Assembly (NCBI RefSeq): GCF_016583835.1
Contig: NZ_NRRW01000039.1
Location: 1 to 32,227, forward strand
Direction: 5' to 3'
Source of the DNA: Thiococcus pfennigii
GTDB taxonomy: Bacteria > Pseudomonadota > Gammaproteobacteria > Chromatiales > Chromatiaceae
DNA length: 32,227 bases
Below the pieces are notes generated by a model. The model saw only the letters and a program-made list of their open reading frames with translations, was not told the origin of the DNA and did not search any database. Of this stretch, positions 1 to 8,401 are shown piece by piece (positions within the stretch are counted from its first letter, which is position 1; the number at the start of each line of letters is the position of its first letter). A program made the translations under genes and the position numbers.

Positions 1-2
1 CG

Positions 3-227
3 CGCTTTCAGCGCCTGCGCCGGCGCCACTCGGCGGTGGAGTCGGCGATCAATGCGCTGGAGGCCCACGGCCTGGACCGCTGCCCGGATCACGGCCTCGA
101 CGGCTTCATGCGCTACGTCGCCTTGGCCGTGGTGGCGCGCAACCTCCATCGCCTCGGGGCGATCCTGCTGGCCAACGACAAGGCGGAGGCCGAGGCCGAG
201 CGGCGCCGACGAAAACGCGCCGCCTGA
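3..227 (+). CDS. IS transposase, C-terminal end (5' part outside window)
   Basis: The frame is open from the window edge and ends at TGA 225-227. It reads RFQRLRRRHSAVESAINAL, then continues with GLDRCPDHG and RYVALAVVARNLHRLGAIL. This HSAVESAINALE...LDRCPDHG tail is what I know as the C-terminal end of a DDE transposase of the ISNCY/IS5-like sort, where the Glu of SAVESAINALE is the likely third acidic catalytic residue. A GTG at 36 is in frame but falls inside the conserved block, so it is not the true start. The tail ends in a basic RRRRKRAA stretch. It opens the mobile-element-rich left part of the locus. Exact IS family is uncertain; transposase identity is fairly sure. Confidence 0.7.
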   Translation, partial: RFQRLRRRHSAVESAINALEAHGLDRCPDHGLDGFMRYVALAVVARNLHRLGAILLANDKAEAEAERRRRKRAA

Positions 228-442
228 GCGCCCCGCGCGGGCCATCGGGGCCGATCCGAGGGACAGGTCTGTCCAATGGACGCGGAAGATGAAAAGAATT
301 CCCATCGCCACCCCGTATTCCTCGCTGACGGCCTCGAACCGAATGAAAATCCACCCCCGCGGCGGCATGAGGTCAGCGGATTTTTTGAATTCAACGGGGT
401 TTTCTTCCAGGCACTAGGTAATCACTAAACGCGAAGGTGTTT
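228..442. other. Intergenic region between transposase end and first sulfotransferase
   Basis: No credible gene. Positions 261-274 form a short inverted repeat (GGACAG-GT-CTGTCC) followed directly by GTCCA-A-TGGAC at 271-281. They lie just downstream of the transposase stop, where the element's right end would be expected, but no matching left end is visible because the element starts outside the window. Base composition shifts from GC-rich to AT-rich at about 370, marking the edge of the imported sulfotransferase segment. Confidence 0.4.
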
Positions 443-1138
443 ATGATGATAGTCTCACACAAATATAGATTTATCTTCATAAAAACTGTGAAAACTGCTG
501 GAACGAGCATTGAAGTATTCTTGTCGCAAATCTGCTCAAGCGACGACATAGTTACTCCGATATGGCCACATGTTGGAAATCATCGCGCCAGAAACTACAA
601 AGGCATCTGGAATCCATTCAATGAAATAGTCAATAACGAAGAGCAACGTATTGTGGAGACCTTTAAGAATCTTTTGCAACGGAAAAGATTCTACAATCAT
701 ATGTCGGCTTCTTTGGTGAAGCATAGACTTTCTGCAAAAATTTGGGATTCATATTTTAAGTTCTGCGTTGAAAGAAATCCTTGGGATAAAACCCTATCTC
801 ATTACCACATGATAAGCGATCGTTCGGGTGGGATTGTGTCTTTTGATGACTACATCGAAAAAGGCCGTTTTTGCATCAACCTACCCAAATACACGGACCC
901 TGAAGGTCGCCTATTGGTAGACAAGGTGATTAAGTACGAAACATTGATGGATGATCTGGGTTTGATTTTTTGTAAATTAGGTGTACCGTATAATGGTTCT
1001 CTTGGTGTAAACGCCAAATCTGAATATAGAAAGAAAAAGGAGCCGTATCAGAAGCTATTTACGCGTCAGCAAAGGTATATAGTTGAAAAGGCCTTCGCTA
1101 AGGAGATAGAAATGCATGGGTATGTGTTCGATCAATAG
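443..1138 (+). CDS. Sulfotransferase family protein (Sulfotransfer_2-like)
   Basis: Predicted PAPS-dependent sulfotransferase of 231 residues. The N-terminal strand-loop KTVKTAGTS (residues 14-22) is the 5'-phosphosulfate-binding loop in the HIPKTAGTS form typical of carbohydrate sulfotransferases. FCVERNPWDKTLSHY (about 108-121) is the 3'-phosphate-binding region, with R111 and S119, and HMSAS (86-90) lies between them. No signal peptide or membrane segment is visible, so it is likely cytoplasmic. ATG 443 is preferred over GTG 437 because GAAGG at 433-437 sits at a suitable distance; ATG 446 is equally possible. The gene is markedly AT-rich with rare codons compared with capEFG, suggesting transfer. 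Acceptor unknown; context points to a surface glycan or its lipid-linked precursor. Confidence 0.75.
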   Translation: MMIVSHKYRFIFIKTVKTAGTSIEVFLSQICSSDDIVTPIWPHVGNHRARNYKGIWNPFNEIVNNEEQRIVETFKNLLQRKRFYNHMSASLVKHRLSAKIWDSYFKFCVERNPWDKTLSHYHMISDRSGGIVSFDDYIEKGRFCINLPKYTDPEGRLLVDKVIKYETLMDDLGLIFCKLGVPYNGSLGVNAKSEYRKKKEPYQKLFTRQQRYIVEKAFAKEIEMHGYVFDQ

Positions 1139-1199
1139 ATAGTTTTGCTTCTCATCACCCGAATCAACTATGCGTAGTTTCAATTAGGTGCGTTAACTC

Positions 1200-1931
1200 A
1201 TGGGTCAGAGTGGTCAGGTTGGTGGCAGGCTCGGTGTGCTTTCCAGGATGAGGAGAGAATTAAAAATTGCGCTCCAGAGCAATCTGGGCTCTGAATACCC
1301 TGCAATAATCGTTGGTAGTATGGGTCGTTCTGGCTCCAGTTTAGTTTGTAATGCTTTGAGTCGGGGGATGGCTCGGGCACGTAAACTGCATTTGTTCGGT
1401 CGCTACGGTCAAAGCCTCTGCCGCGATTCCGCATGGAACTTAGTTGATAGAAGTTTTAGACCCGGCGTTGTCTATAAGACACACTCACTCGCGGAGGAAT
1501 TGCCTAATAGTGCGGATGTAAGGGCTGTTTTCGTATTTGGACCCGCAAGTGAAGCGGCTCTTTCTGTACTGTCCTGCCGCGATCGCTATGGGCTGGCCTG
1601 GATTGAAGAACATTTTAAGCACCTCAGAGCTTGTGGCCCATTTGAAGATCTCGCACGGCGTGATGTACTTCGTTTTGAGGAACAGATTGATGGGTGGCTG
1701 GCGCAAAAGAAAGTGCCCCTGCTTGCGCTGCATTACGAACACTTATGGGAGCACGAGGAAGAAATTTCGGACTACGTGGGTTTTCCAGTTCGTCTGCCAG
1801 CGCGCCGAAATCGCGAAAGCCGACAGAGAATTTCTGATGATGTCGCATGTCAAGTTGCCGCTACCTATAGCGCTTTGGACGCCAAAATCGCTGGCCTGTC
1901 TGTCTGCAGCGTCCGCGGACGGGAAGCCTAA
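1200..1931 (+). CDS. Divergent sulfotransferase-like protein
   Basis: Protein of 243 residues. IIVGSMGRSGSSLVCNAL (residues 36-53) is a P-loop-like 5'-phosphosulfate-binding motif (GRSGSS) after a hydrophobic strand, as in Sulfotransfer_1/3 families. VVYKTHSL follows, and FVFGPASEAALSV occupies the place of the 3'-phosphate-binding helix, though the usual Arg is not obvious there, so activity is uncertain. LLALHYEHLWEHEEEISDYVGFPV resembles the common 'RYEDLL..P...L..FLG' block. The start is unsure: ATG 1200 has a weak upstream AGGTG, while ATG 1248 also keeps the whole domain. It follows the first sulfotransferase by about 60 bp in the same direction and shares its lower GC. The 3' end is followed closely by the IS4-type element. 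Confidence 0.6.
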   Translation: MGQSGQVGGRLGVLSRMRRELKIALQSNLGSEYPAIIVGSMGRSGSSLVCNALSRGMARARKLHLFGRYGQSLCRDSAWNLVDRSFRPGVVYKTHSLAEELPNSADVRAVFVFGPASEAALSVLSCRDRYGLAWIEEHFKHLRACGPFEDLARRDVLRFEEQIDGWLAQKKVPLLALHYEHLWEHEEEISDYVGFPVRLPARRNRESRQRISDDVACQVAATYSALDAKIAGLSVCSVRGREA

Positions 1932-2060
1932 GAACTCACGTTTCGGAGTTCAGAAGCCGCCCATTATTTAACGCAAGACATTGTTTATAAAAGAATAGCG
2001 GCCGCGTGGATGGTATAATGTCGAGCAGTTGAAACAGGACACCCACCCAAGAGGCCGCTG

Positions 2061-3371
2061 ATGAAGACTCCCACATCCGAAGCATCCTTGCCAAGCCTGA
2101 CGGCCACATTCCTGAGCGATACCCAAACCCTGGCCGATAACCTGTTCGCCGACTTGTTGCGCAGCTTGGGCCCCTCGGCGTTGCTCGCGAAGCTAGGCTT
2201 TCACAAGCGCAGCGGTCTGGAGGCATCGCGGATTGTCTATCTTCTGTTGATGTGGGTTTGGGTTGGGCGCGAAAGCGTCGCCCTGTTCGCACGCCAATCG
2301 CTGCGCAGTTTTGCCGGTGCCAACAAAGACGCTCTCTATGATGTCCTGGCCCGCGAAGATCTCAATTGGCGCGCCTTTCATGGGGCGGTCGCGCTCAAGG
2401 TCTATCGTGCCGGCCAGTTGAAAGACAGCCCCACGCGCGCCTTCGTCTTGGACGATTCCGTGAAAACCCGGCGTGGCAAACGGTTGGAAGGCGTCTCGCA
2501 GCACTTCGATCATCTCAGTGGGCGCACCGTCAAAGGCCAGCAGGTCCTCATGTTGGGATTGGCCACGCAGGAGACCTTCCTCCCGCTGGATAACGATATC
2601 TACATTAGCCACACGGGGGCGCATCCGCTGAAAGCGAACTTTCGCGATGGGCGCAGCGTTGAGGCGCGCCGCTATGCCGACGCGCGCGATGGCACCAAGC
2701 CACAGTTGGCCGCGGCCATGCTGCGCCGTGCTCAGCGTCAAGGCATCGAGGCAGAGGATCTCCTTGCCGATGCCTGGTTCGGGACCAAGACCATGATCAG
2801 CACCGCCTTGGACCTCAACCTCACGGCGATTTTGCGCATGAAGAAGAACGCCATGAAGTATCGCCTCACAAGCTGGGAGAACGGGCAAGCGCATACCGAG
2901 CTGCTCGACGCGAAAGGCTTCTATCAGCACAGCGTGCGCAAGCACTGGAAGACCCTCAGCGGCTTGCCCTATCAGTACCAATGTCTGGACGTCGAGTTGA
3001 GCTTGGCCGACGACGACAAGGTGGAGTGGATCCCGGTGCGTCTGCTGTTTGTTCGTGGCATCAACCAGGTCACCGACAGTCCCGCTGGGGCAAAATCCTG
3101 GGCCCTGTTCTTGTGCACCGATCGCGCCCTCTCCCCAGCGGCGATCCTTGAGACCTATGCCTTGCGCTGGAGCATTGAGGTGTACTTCAAGGAAGCCGAG
3201 CAGTATCTCGGTTTTCTGTGGGAGCAAACCGAAACTTTCGCTTCACATCTGGCCTCGATTCACTTAACCGCCGTGCGTTATTGCCTGCTCGCGCTTGGAC
3301 AGTTGCAGGGCGCGGGTGCGCGGGTCTGCGAAGTCCGCCGTTTGGTAAGGAAAAGATCCTTCCGCTTCTGA
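2061..3371 (+). CDS. IS4-family transposase, probably C-terminally truncated
   Basis: DDE transposase of 436 residues. AFVLDDSVKTRRGK carries the first Asp (D131/D132), LLADAWFGTKT the second (D237), and YALRWSIEVYFKE (366-378) is the IS4 Y-(2)-R-(3)-E signature with catalytic E373. Conserved pieces of this subfamily continue through FASHLASIHLTAVRYCLL. After about residue 420 (VCEVRR) the tail looks unlike related transposases and ends quickly, so the last few tens of residues and the right end of the element are probably lost. A good -10 box TATAAT lies at 2014-2019 and GAGG precedes the ATG. No convincing terminal inverted repeats or target duplication were found by eye. It separates sulfotransferase genes from the next glycosyltransferase. 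Confidence 0.8.
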   Translation: MKTPTSEASLPSLTATFLSDTQTLADNLFADLLRSLGPSALLAKLGFHKRSGLEASRIVYLLLMWVWVGRESVALFARQSLRSFAGANKDALYDVLAREDLNWRAFHGAVALKVYRAGQLKDSPTRAFVLDDSVKTRRGKRLEGVSQHFDHLSGRTVKGQQVLMLGLATQETFLPLDNDIYISHTGAHPLKANFRDGRSVEARRYADARDGTKPQLAAAMLRRAQRQGIEAEDLLADAWFGTKTMISTALDLNLTAILRMKKNAMKYRLTSWENGQAHTELLDAKGFYQHSVRKHWKTLSGLPYQYQCLDVELSLADDDKVEWIPVRLLFVRGINQVTDSPAGAKSWALFLCTDRALSPAAILETYALRWSIEVYFKEAEQYLGFLWEQTETFASHLASIHLTAVRYCLLALGQLQGAGARVCEVRRLVRKRSFRF

Positions 3372-3451
3372 ATGTCTCAGTGGGTTTAAGAGGCATTCAA
3401 TGGTAAACGGCATAGTTACAAACTTTATTGGTAAATGTGGAGCAACAGTTA

Positions 3452-4411
3452 GTGAGAATAGTAGTTTCTGGTTGCGCTCGGCCTTTATCCGGCGTCACTG
3501 CATTGCGGCACGGCCTGCAGTCAGAGCTTGAAAAATACGGGTATCTGGTTCTACCGTCACCACGACATCCTATTATACGGGCTGTGGGAAAATTGGACAC
3601 AAAGCTAAAGCTAATGCGGCCCGTATTTGCAGATAGAGACGCCTATTGCTTCACAGTGATCAGTTGGTGCAGTGATTCCAGCGCATGGCCCCACTGTTAT
3701 ACTTATAAGATGATCCCCTGGATATATGACTGCTGGGGGCCCGATATATCGAAATGCGAGCGAATGTTGCGGCGGCATGAGGTTAGGCTCGCCTTCTTTT
3801 CTTCTAAGGACGTCTGCCAAAAGGTCAGCATAAGGCTGCCCAATATCCGTGCTGTATGGAGTCCTGAGGCAGTTGATCCAGCAATGTTCAAGCCCGATAA
3901 AAAGCTCGCAGAGCGACGATATAGTGTCTACGAGTTGGGGCGCACGTATCGTAAGTACCACGAGGTCATAAGAAAAGAGCTTGAGGGTCAAGGCTATACT
4001 CACATCTATCCAAGAAGCGAAGTCAAAAGTTTGAAGAATTGCACGGACGTTAGGGGATTCTACGACCAACTCGGGGATGCCGTAATCATCCCGTGCTTTC
4101 CGAAATGTATAACACATCCGGATTTAGCCGGGAATATTTGTACGATGACGCAACGTTATCTTGAAGCCATCGGGTCTGGCTGCCTTATCGTTGGAGAAAG
4201 CCCCCAAGAGATAATTGATTTATTCGGGTTTGATCCGGTCATTCCGGTCGATTGGAAAAACCCTGTTAAGCAGTTGTTCAATGTCCTAAAATCTATTGAA
4301 AGTTACCAAGAGCATGTAGACCGGTGTCGGTTACGCTTTCTTGAAGTCGGAACATTTTCTTCAAGAGTCGAAAAGATTCATGAGGAGTTAATAAATATCC
4401 AATTAGTATAG
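3452..4411 (+). CDS. Glycosyltransferase, GT4/CgeB-like
   Basis: Predicted glycosyltransferase of 319 residues. The C-terminal third has the Glyco_trans_1_2 pattern: TQRYLEAIGSGCLIVGESP followed by EIIDLFGFDPVIPVD, where the E of YLEAIGSGC is the usual nucleotide-sugar-contacting acid. The N-terminus starts MRIVVSGCARPLSG and has the Rossmann-like pattern of the acceptor domain, with KMIPWIYDCWGPD resembling the CgeB-type WxxDxP region. GTG 3452 is chosen because GGAG at 3439-3442 is well spaced and the product then begins directly with the first strand; upstream TTG 3428 and GTG 3437 are possible. AT-rich, like the neighbouring sulfotransferases. Sugar donor and acceptor cannot be deduced. 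Confidence 0.75.
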   Translation: MRIVVSGCARPLSGVTALRHGLQSELEKYGYLVLPSPRHPIIRAVGKLDTKLKLMRPVFADRDAYCFTVISWCSDSSAWPHCYTYKMIPWIYDCWGPDISKCERMLRRHEVRLAFFSSKDVCQKVSIRLPNIRAVWSPEAVDPAMFKPDKKLAERRYSVYELGRTYRKYHEVIRKELEGQGYTHIYPRSEVKSLKNCTDVRGFYDQLGDAVIIPCFPKCITHPDLAGNICTMTQRYLEAIGSGCLIVGESPQEIIDLFGFDPVIPVDWKNPVKQLFNVLKSIESYQEHVDRCRLRFLEVGTFSSRVEKIHEELINIQLV

Positions 4412-4519
4412 GGCTTCAGTTGCTGCCTTCATTTTTTTCTTGCTGGGTAATGGTACCAGCCGCTTCCAAAAAGTGCTACTGAAGATGACGACCTGCATGG
4501 TCCGGAGACAAGGGCGGAT

Positions 4520-5395
4520 ATGATGGATAGCATAGAAACAAATCAATCTATGGCAGGTGTCTTGAAGTTTAAGACTTTGTTAAATCCGAGACTAAGATCT
4601 CTTAGCGGTCATATCAATAGGCATCTCGCTTCTCACTATGGCGAAGAGTTTGGAATGTGGTATGTAATCGAATACCCGAAGGCGGGTGGGACGTGGTTGA
4701 CCCATATGGTTGCTGACTATCTTGCTTTGCCTTTCCCTCAACATAGTCTGCTTCCTGTAACTTTCAAAGCAGTATTGCAGGCGCACTGGAAGTATACGCC
4801 CGGCCTCAAAAGGGTTTTCTATCTTGTACGGGATGGCCGTGATTCTATGGTATCGCTCTATTATATGCGAATGCGTTCCATTCGGCGGGGCTATTATCAA
4901 CATGATCTTAAATATAGAAGACAATATCAAAAACTATATGGCCCTAATTTTGATCCTTTTGATATCTATCGCAATTTGCCTAAATTTATCGAGCAAGAGA
5001 TGCGTTATCCCCAAGGATGTCGTATTAATTGGCCAGATCATGTCCGTCAATGGTGGCATCCTGAACATCCGGATCGGTATTGCCTGAAATATGAGGACCT
5101 GTTATCAAACCCATTTGTGACTTTACTAAAGGGTTTTAAGAGTTTTTTGCAAGTTGACGTAGATGAAGAACAGATCAGGAATACTATTTCGCGTTATGAG
5201 TTCGAAAGAATATCAGGTAGAAAGCGCGGCGAAGTAGATAATGATTCATTCTTAAGATCAGGGACTGCGGGGGACTGGGTGCAACATTTTTCAGTTGAGG
5301 CCCAAGAGGTGTTTGACTACTATGCTCGTGATGTTTTGGAAGAACTCGGATACGGCCTTGCTCATAACTCCGCTCATCAGGCGGATCGCGGCTAA
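4520..5395 (+). CDS. Sulfotransferase domain protein (Sulfotransfer_1)
   Basis: The clearest sulfotransferase in the window, 291 residues. It shows the classical set of PAPS-binding motifs: EYPKAGGTWL (51-60), the 5'-phosphosulfate loop with K54; FYLVRDGRDSMVSLYY (100-115), the 3'-phosphate site with R104 and a following Ser; YCLKYEDLL; and LRSGTAGDWVQHF near residue 250, the equivalent of the RKGxxGDW motif. No signal or membrane segment, so cytoplasmic. ATG 4520 has an AAGGGCGG ribosome site six bases upstream; a second ATG follows directly. AT-rich. It stands between a glycosyltransferase and the Wzy-like gene, so a glycan acceptor is the natural guess; small-molecule sulfation cannot be excluded. 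Confidence 0.88.
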   Translation: MMDSIETNQSMAGVLKFKTLLNPRLRSLSGHINRHLASHYGEEFGMWYVIEYPKAGGTWLTHMVADYLALPFPQHSLLPVTFKAVLQAHWKYTPGLKRVFYLVRDGRDSMVSLYYMRMRSIRRGYYQHDLKYRRQYQKLYGPNFDPFDIYRNLPKFIEQEMRYPQGCRINWPDHVRQWWHPEHPDRYCLKYEDLLSNPFVTLLKGFKSFLQVDVDEEQIRNTISRYEFERISGRKRGEVDNDSFLRSGTAGDWVQHFSVEAQEVFDYYARDVLEELGYGLAHNSAHQADRG

Positions 5396-5406
5396 ATGTC
5401 TTTGGC

Positions 5407-5439
5407 GGGTGACCGCAGCTGAGCAATCACCCGCGGTCA
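5407..5439 (+). promoter_or_regulatory. Two overlapping, mutually exclusive hairpins
   Basis: GGGTGA (5407-5412) can pair with TCACCC (5427-5432), or TGACCGC (5410-5416) can pair with GCGGTCA (5433-5439). The arms overlap, so only one can form at a time. It lies just after the sulfotransferase stop. No U-tract follows directly, so it is not a standard terminator. Role unknown; seen by eye only. Confidence 0.35.
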
Positions 5440-5446
5440 ACTGGCC

Positions 5447-5493
5447 GAATTCCGAGATCGTCGGTGAATGAAAAAAACCGCAAATCTCGCATT
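5447..5493 (+). repeat. Hairpin-bearing repeat, copy 1 (upstream of wzy-like gene)
   Basis: A stretch of about 47 bp, matched by 8297-8342 in the same orientation. The shared core is CGAGATC, then TGAATGAAAAA, then AAATCTCGCATT. CGAGAT (5453-5458) and ATCTCG (5484-5489) can pair around a 25-nt A-rich loop. Both copies lie immediately before an AT-rich polysaccharide gene. Confidence 0.6.
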
Positions 5494-5516
5494 TAGTGAG
5501 TATAAAAAATTCGTGT

Positions 5517-6710
5517 ATGATCTTTTCAATTAGTAAATTACAATTCAAGATCCTTTTTCTTTCTTTGGTGTTGTTTATAACAGCGCTTAATCATGCTCCA
5601 GTGGACTTGATGTCGAGCCATTCGGGGCGAGTAGGATTGCTTCCTTTCCAGTTGGTTGCTGTAGCGCAATCTTCTATTCCCGTCCTATACTTGATATTAT
5701 GCGGTATTGCGGCAATGGGTATTTTCATGCGTGAACTTCATATGCCGCGTTTATTTGTAATTTTGGCATCGGTCTATTTTTTTCCAGCCTTGATAGCGAT
5801 AATAACGCTTGAAGATACTCTGCGTTACGTGTCTCTATTTGTTTTGGCTCTTTTGTTGCCTTGCTTTGTATATTGGAGTCTTGAAAAGGATTGTTACGAA
5901 GACATTATCCGTTGGTTTCGTCCCGTTATAGTGTTATTGTTGCTGTATGGCCTTTTTGTTTCGGTTTTAAATATATCGATGATGCCCCGTATTGCAGGGT
6001 TTGTTAAGAACCCAAATACTTACGGATTGATACTGTTTGTCATGGCCGTTATATACTTTTCAAGCAAAAGCTTTTCAGTTTTTCGGGATTCAATGGTCAT
6101 GTCTTTAATCTGCGTTCAAATTTTGTTGACTGGTTCTCGCTTAGGTTTTGCTTGCTTTATTGTCTTTTTGTTCTTCTTTATATCATCGAGAAATGATAAG
6201 AACTCAGGAGCGGTATTCATTGCAATTGCGGGTATCTTGTTTGCCGGGTGGCTGATTTTGGAAGGTGTGATCAATGCTCGATCTCTAGATCTTATCTCCA
6301 TTTTTGAATTTGAAGGATCTGGCCGTACAGAGATCTGGACGCAAGCGTTCGCGGATCTAGAAAGGAACTGGGTCTTTGGATTAGGACTAGGCGGGCTAGA
6401 TGAACTGTATGGACGAGATAATCTACACAATTCATATTTGCGTCTTGTTCTTACACTCGGCGTGCCTTTAGGTGGTGCGGTCATAGTGTTGTTTTTGTAT
6501 TTTACGTGGACTGCATTTTTTACTCCTGCAAGTCGACCTGTTCTCAAAAGTTTTTTTGCTTGTTTGCCTATCCTTATGGTTGGTGAAGACTATTTAGTAG
6601 GAGTCGGGTCATACTTCCTTTTTTCCTTATGCTTGATTACTGGATTGCTACTGCTTTCGAGGGAAGACTACGGGCAACAAAAGTGCGGCAGCGGTGTCAA
6701 TTCGCAATAA
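5517..6710 (+). CDS. O-antigen polymerase/ligase-like membrane protein (Wzy_C / WaaL type)
   Basis: Polytopic inner-membrane protein of about 397 residues with roughly ten or more hydrophobic helices. Typical Wzy/WaaL marks are FVKNPNTYGLIL, LLTGSRLGFACF, the GRTEIWTQAF segment opening the large periplasmic loop, NWVFGLGLGG, and the DNLHNSYLRLVLTLGVP block containing the conserved His. It should polymerise lipid-linked repeat units or ligate chains to an acceptor. Sequence alone does not separate Wzy from WaaL; its place in a repeat-unit cluster favours polymerase. ATG 5517 is used; GTG 5496 is in frame but overlaps the hairpin repeat, and neither has a strong ribosome site. The C-terminus is hydrophilic (REDYGQQKCG). 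AT-rich. Confidence 0.8.
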   Translation: MIFSISKLQFKILFLSLVLFITALNHAPVDLMSSHSGRVGLLPFQLVAVAQSSIPVLYLILCGIAAMGIFMRELHMPRLFVILASVYFFPALIAIITLEDTLRYVSLFVLALLLPCFVYWSLEKDCYEDIIRWFRPVIVLLLLYGLFVSVLNISMMPRIAGFVKNPNTYGLILFVMAVIYFSSKSFSVFRDSMVMSLICVQILLTGSRLGFACFIVFLFFFISSRNDKNSGAVFIAIAGILFAGWLILEGVINARSLDLISIFEFEGSGRTEIWTQAFADLERNWVFGLGLGGLDELYGRDNLHNSYLRLVLTLGVPLGGAVIVLFLYFTWTAFFTPASRPVLKSFFACLPILMVGEDYLVGVGSYFLFSLCLITGLLLLSREDYGQQKCGSGVNSQ

Positions 6711-6837
6711 CGTAGTCCATGAGATTGAAGGAAGCTTGGAAGGTATACCCAGCAAATGGGCACCTTGAAAAATTGGGCTGAGGCACGGGGTTCGGTAAAA
6801 GTCTGGGGGTGTCAGATACCAACGAGGCGAGCGTACC

Positions 6838-7743
6838 ATGCCACAACTGGGTTTCTTCGACATCGACCGTCGCCTGGAGAGCATCAGCCGCATGGGCGAT
6901 CCGTTGGAACGGCTCGCCGCGGAGATTCCCTGGGAGCTGTTCCGGCCGTTGCTGGAGAAGGTGCACGAGAAGGACCGCAAGTCCGCGGCCGGGCGCAAGC
7001 CGTTGGACGTGGTGGTGATGTTCAAGGTGCTGATCCTGCAGACGCTCTACAACCTGGCCGATGAGGCGGTGGAGTATCAGATCCGCGACCGGCTGTCGTT
7101 CATGCGCTTTCTCGACCTGGAGATGTACGACAGCGTACCCGACGGCACCACGGTGTGGCGGTTTCGCGAGCGGCTCAAGGAGTTGGAACTGATCAAGCCG
7201 CTGTTCGATCGGTTCGGCGATTATCTGGCGCAAGCCGGGTTGGAGGCGCGCCAGGGCCAGATCATCGACGCCTCGATCGTGCCCGTGCCGATCCAGCGCA
7301 ACCGCCGCGAGGAGAACCGTCGCATCAAGGCGGGCGAGGTGCCCGAGGACTGGGATGAGCACAAGCGCCGGCAGAAGGACACCGATGCCCGCTGGACCAA
7401 GAAGCACGGCAAGAGCTACTTCGGTTACAAGAACCACATCGACGTCGATGTCGAGCACAAGCTGATCCGCGACTACCAGAGCACCGCGGCGAACGTGCAC
7501 GACAGTCAGGTCTTCGACGACATCATCGACCCCGAGAATGCCGACCCCCAGGTCTGGGCCGACAGCGCCTACCGCAGCGAAGCGACCGAGGCCGCGCTGA
7601 GCGGGGCGGGCTACGAGAGCCACATCTGCGAGAAGGGTCAGAGCAACCAACCGCTCAGCGACGCGCAACAGGCCGCCGATCGTCGCCGCGCCAAGGTGCG
7701 CGCGCGTGTCGAGCACGTCTTCGGCTTCCAACAGAACAGCATG
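6838..7743 (+). pseudogene. IS5-family transposase, 3' end missing
   Basis: The first 302 residues of an IS5-group transposase: N-terminal MPQLGFFDIDRRLE, an insertion-domain region with PDGTTVWRFRERL, QIIDASIVPVP (D144), KSYFGYKNHIDVD, VWADSAYRSE (D242) and RARVEHVFGFQQNSM (E292). In relatives the sequence goes on with the IRTIGL...NLVYNLCR tail. Here it stops at the SM residue and the next bases belong to an IS630-type transposase on the other strand, so the right end of this element is gone. The remaining frame (RPPRPWFA) is read from the foreign sequence. Upstream 6711-6837 would hold the left end; no clear inverted repeat could be confirmed. All three acidic residues survive, but the product is unlikely to work. 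Confidence 0.85.
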
Positions 7744-8232
7744 CGCCCTCCTCGCCCTTGGTTTGCTTGAGGTTGTCGTACTCGGCGAGAAAGGCTTTCT
7801 GAGTCTCGGCGTCGGCCTTGCCCGGGATCAGCTTGGGTTTCTTGTAGACATAGCCGAGGCGGTGCAGCAAGGCGGTCATGCCGCTGTCGGTGTAGCCGAC
7901 CTCGAAGGTGTCTTCAACCCACTGGGCAACAGCCTTGGCCGTGAGATAGACATGCGTCTGCAGATGCGCAACGAGATAGGCCAGCTGCGCATTGCTGAGC
8001 TGACAGTCACTGCCACGGTAGGGGACGTTGACGAGCGCTTCAAGCCTAACCTGCTGATGGCGACGGAAGTGATTGCGCACGGTATTGGCATCGACTGCAG
8101 CACCTCTGCCGCCGCCCCGGCACTCCAGCTCGTCGCGAGCAGCCCGACCGCCTTGATGTGATCGGCCTCGCGCTTCTCGCGTGTGCTCCGATGCGCCGCG
8201 CGGAGGGCGTGGAGATCAGCGGGTGTCTGCTA
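7742..8232 (-). pseudogene. IS630-family transposase N-terminal remnant, frameshifted
   Basis: Read on the minus strand from about 8232. The first piece is ADLHALRAAHRSTREKREAD followed by HIKAVGLLATSWSAGAAAEVLQ, a helix-turn-helix typical of IS630 transposases. One base is missing near 8095, after which the frame resumes as DANTVRNHFRRHQQ, then LSNAQLAYLVAHLQTHVYLT, TDSGMTALLHRLGYVYKKPK, ending LAEYDNLKQTKGEEG at the junction. The DDE catalytic domain is entirely absent. No in-frame ATG is seen at the 5' end and a TAG lies just before the conserved part. It abuts the truncated IS5 transposase at about 7742, which suggests one deletion or recombination removed the ends of both elements. Confidence 0.8.
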
Positions 8233-8296
8233 CCAGGCAGTCCGAAGCGGGGGGCTTAATGGTAACCTACCGGGAGCTGCGCTCATTGCTGACTGA

Positions 8297-8342
8297 GAAT
8301 TTCGAGATCATCAATGAATGAAAAATCGAAAATCTCGCATTG
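8297..8342 (+). repeat. Hairpin-bearing repeat, copy 2 (upstream of glycosyltransferase)
   Basis: Second copy of the element at 5447-5493. CGAGAT (8303-8308) and ATCTCG (8332-8337) are the complementary arms, and the inner TGAATGAAAAA is shared. A coding start follows 60 bp downstream, after an AT-rich leader. Confidence 0.6.
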
Positions 8343-8401
8343 GTACGTACAATTTATGAGTATTGCGCGACTTCCGGTTCTCTTTGCGGAAAGGTTGTGT
8401 C

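Noticed and set aside
2193-3227. 344-codon minus-strand frame
   Set aside because: Antisense to the IS4-type transposase, which has its DDE residues.
6697-7731. 344-codon minus-strand frame
   Set aside because: Antisense to the IS5-type transposase.
7706-8161. Plus-strand frame of 151 codons after the IS5 remnant
   Set aside because: Shadow of the IS630-type remnant, which reads on the minus strand with family motifs.
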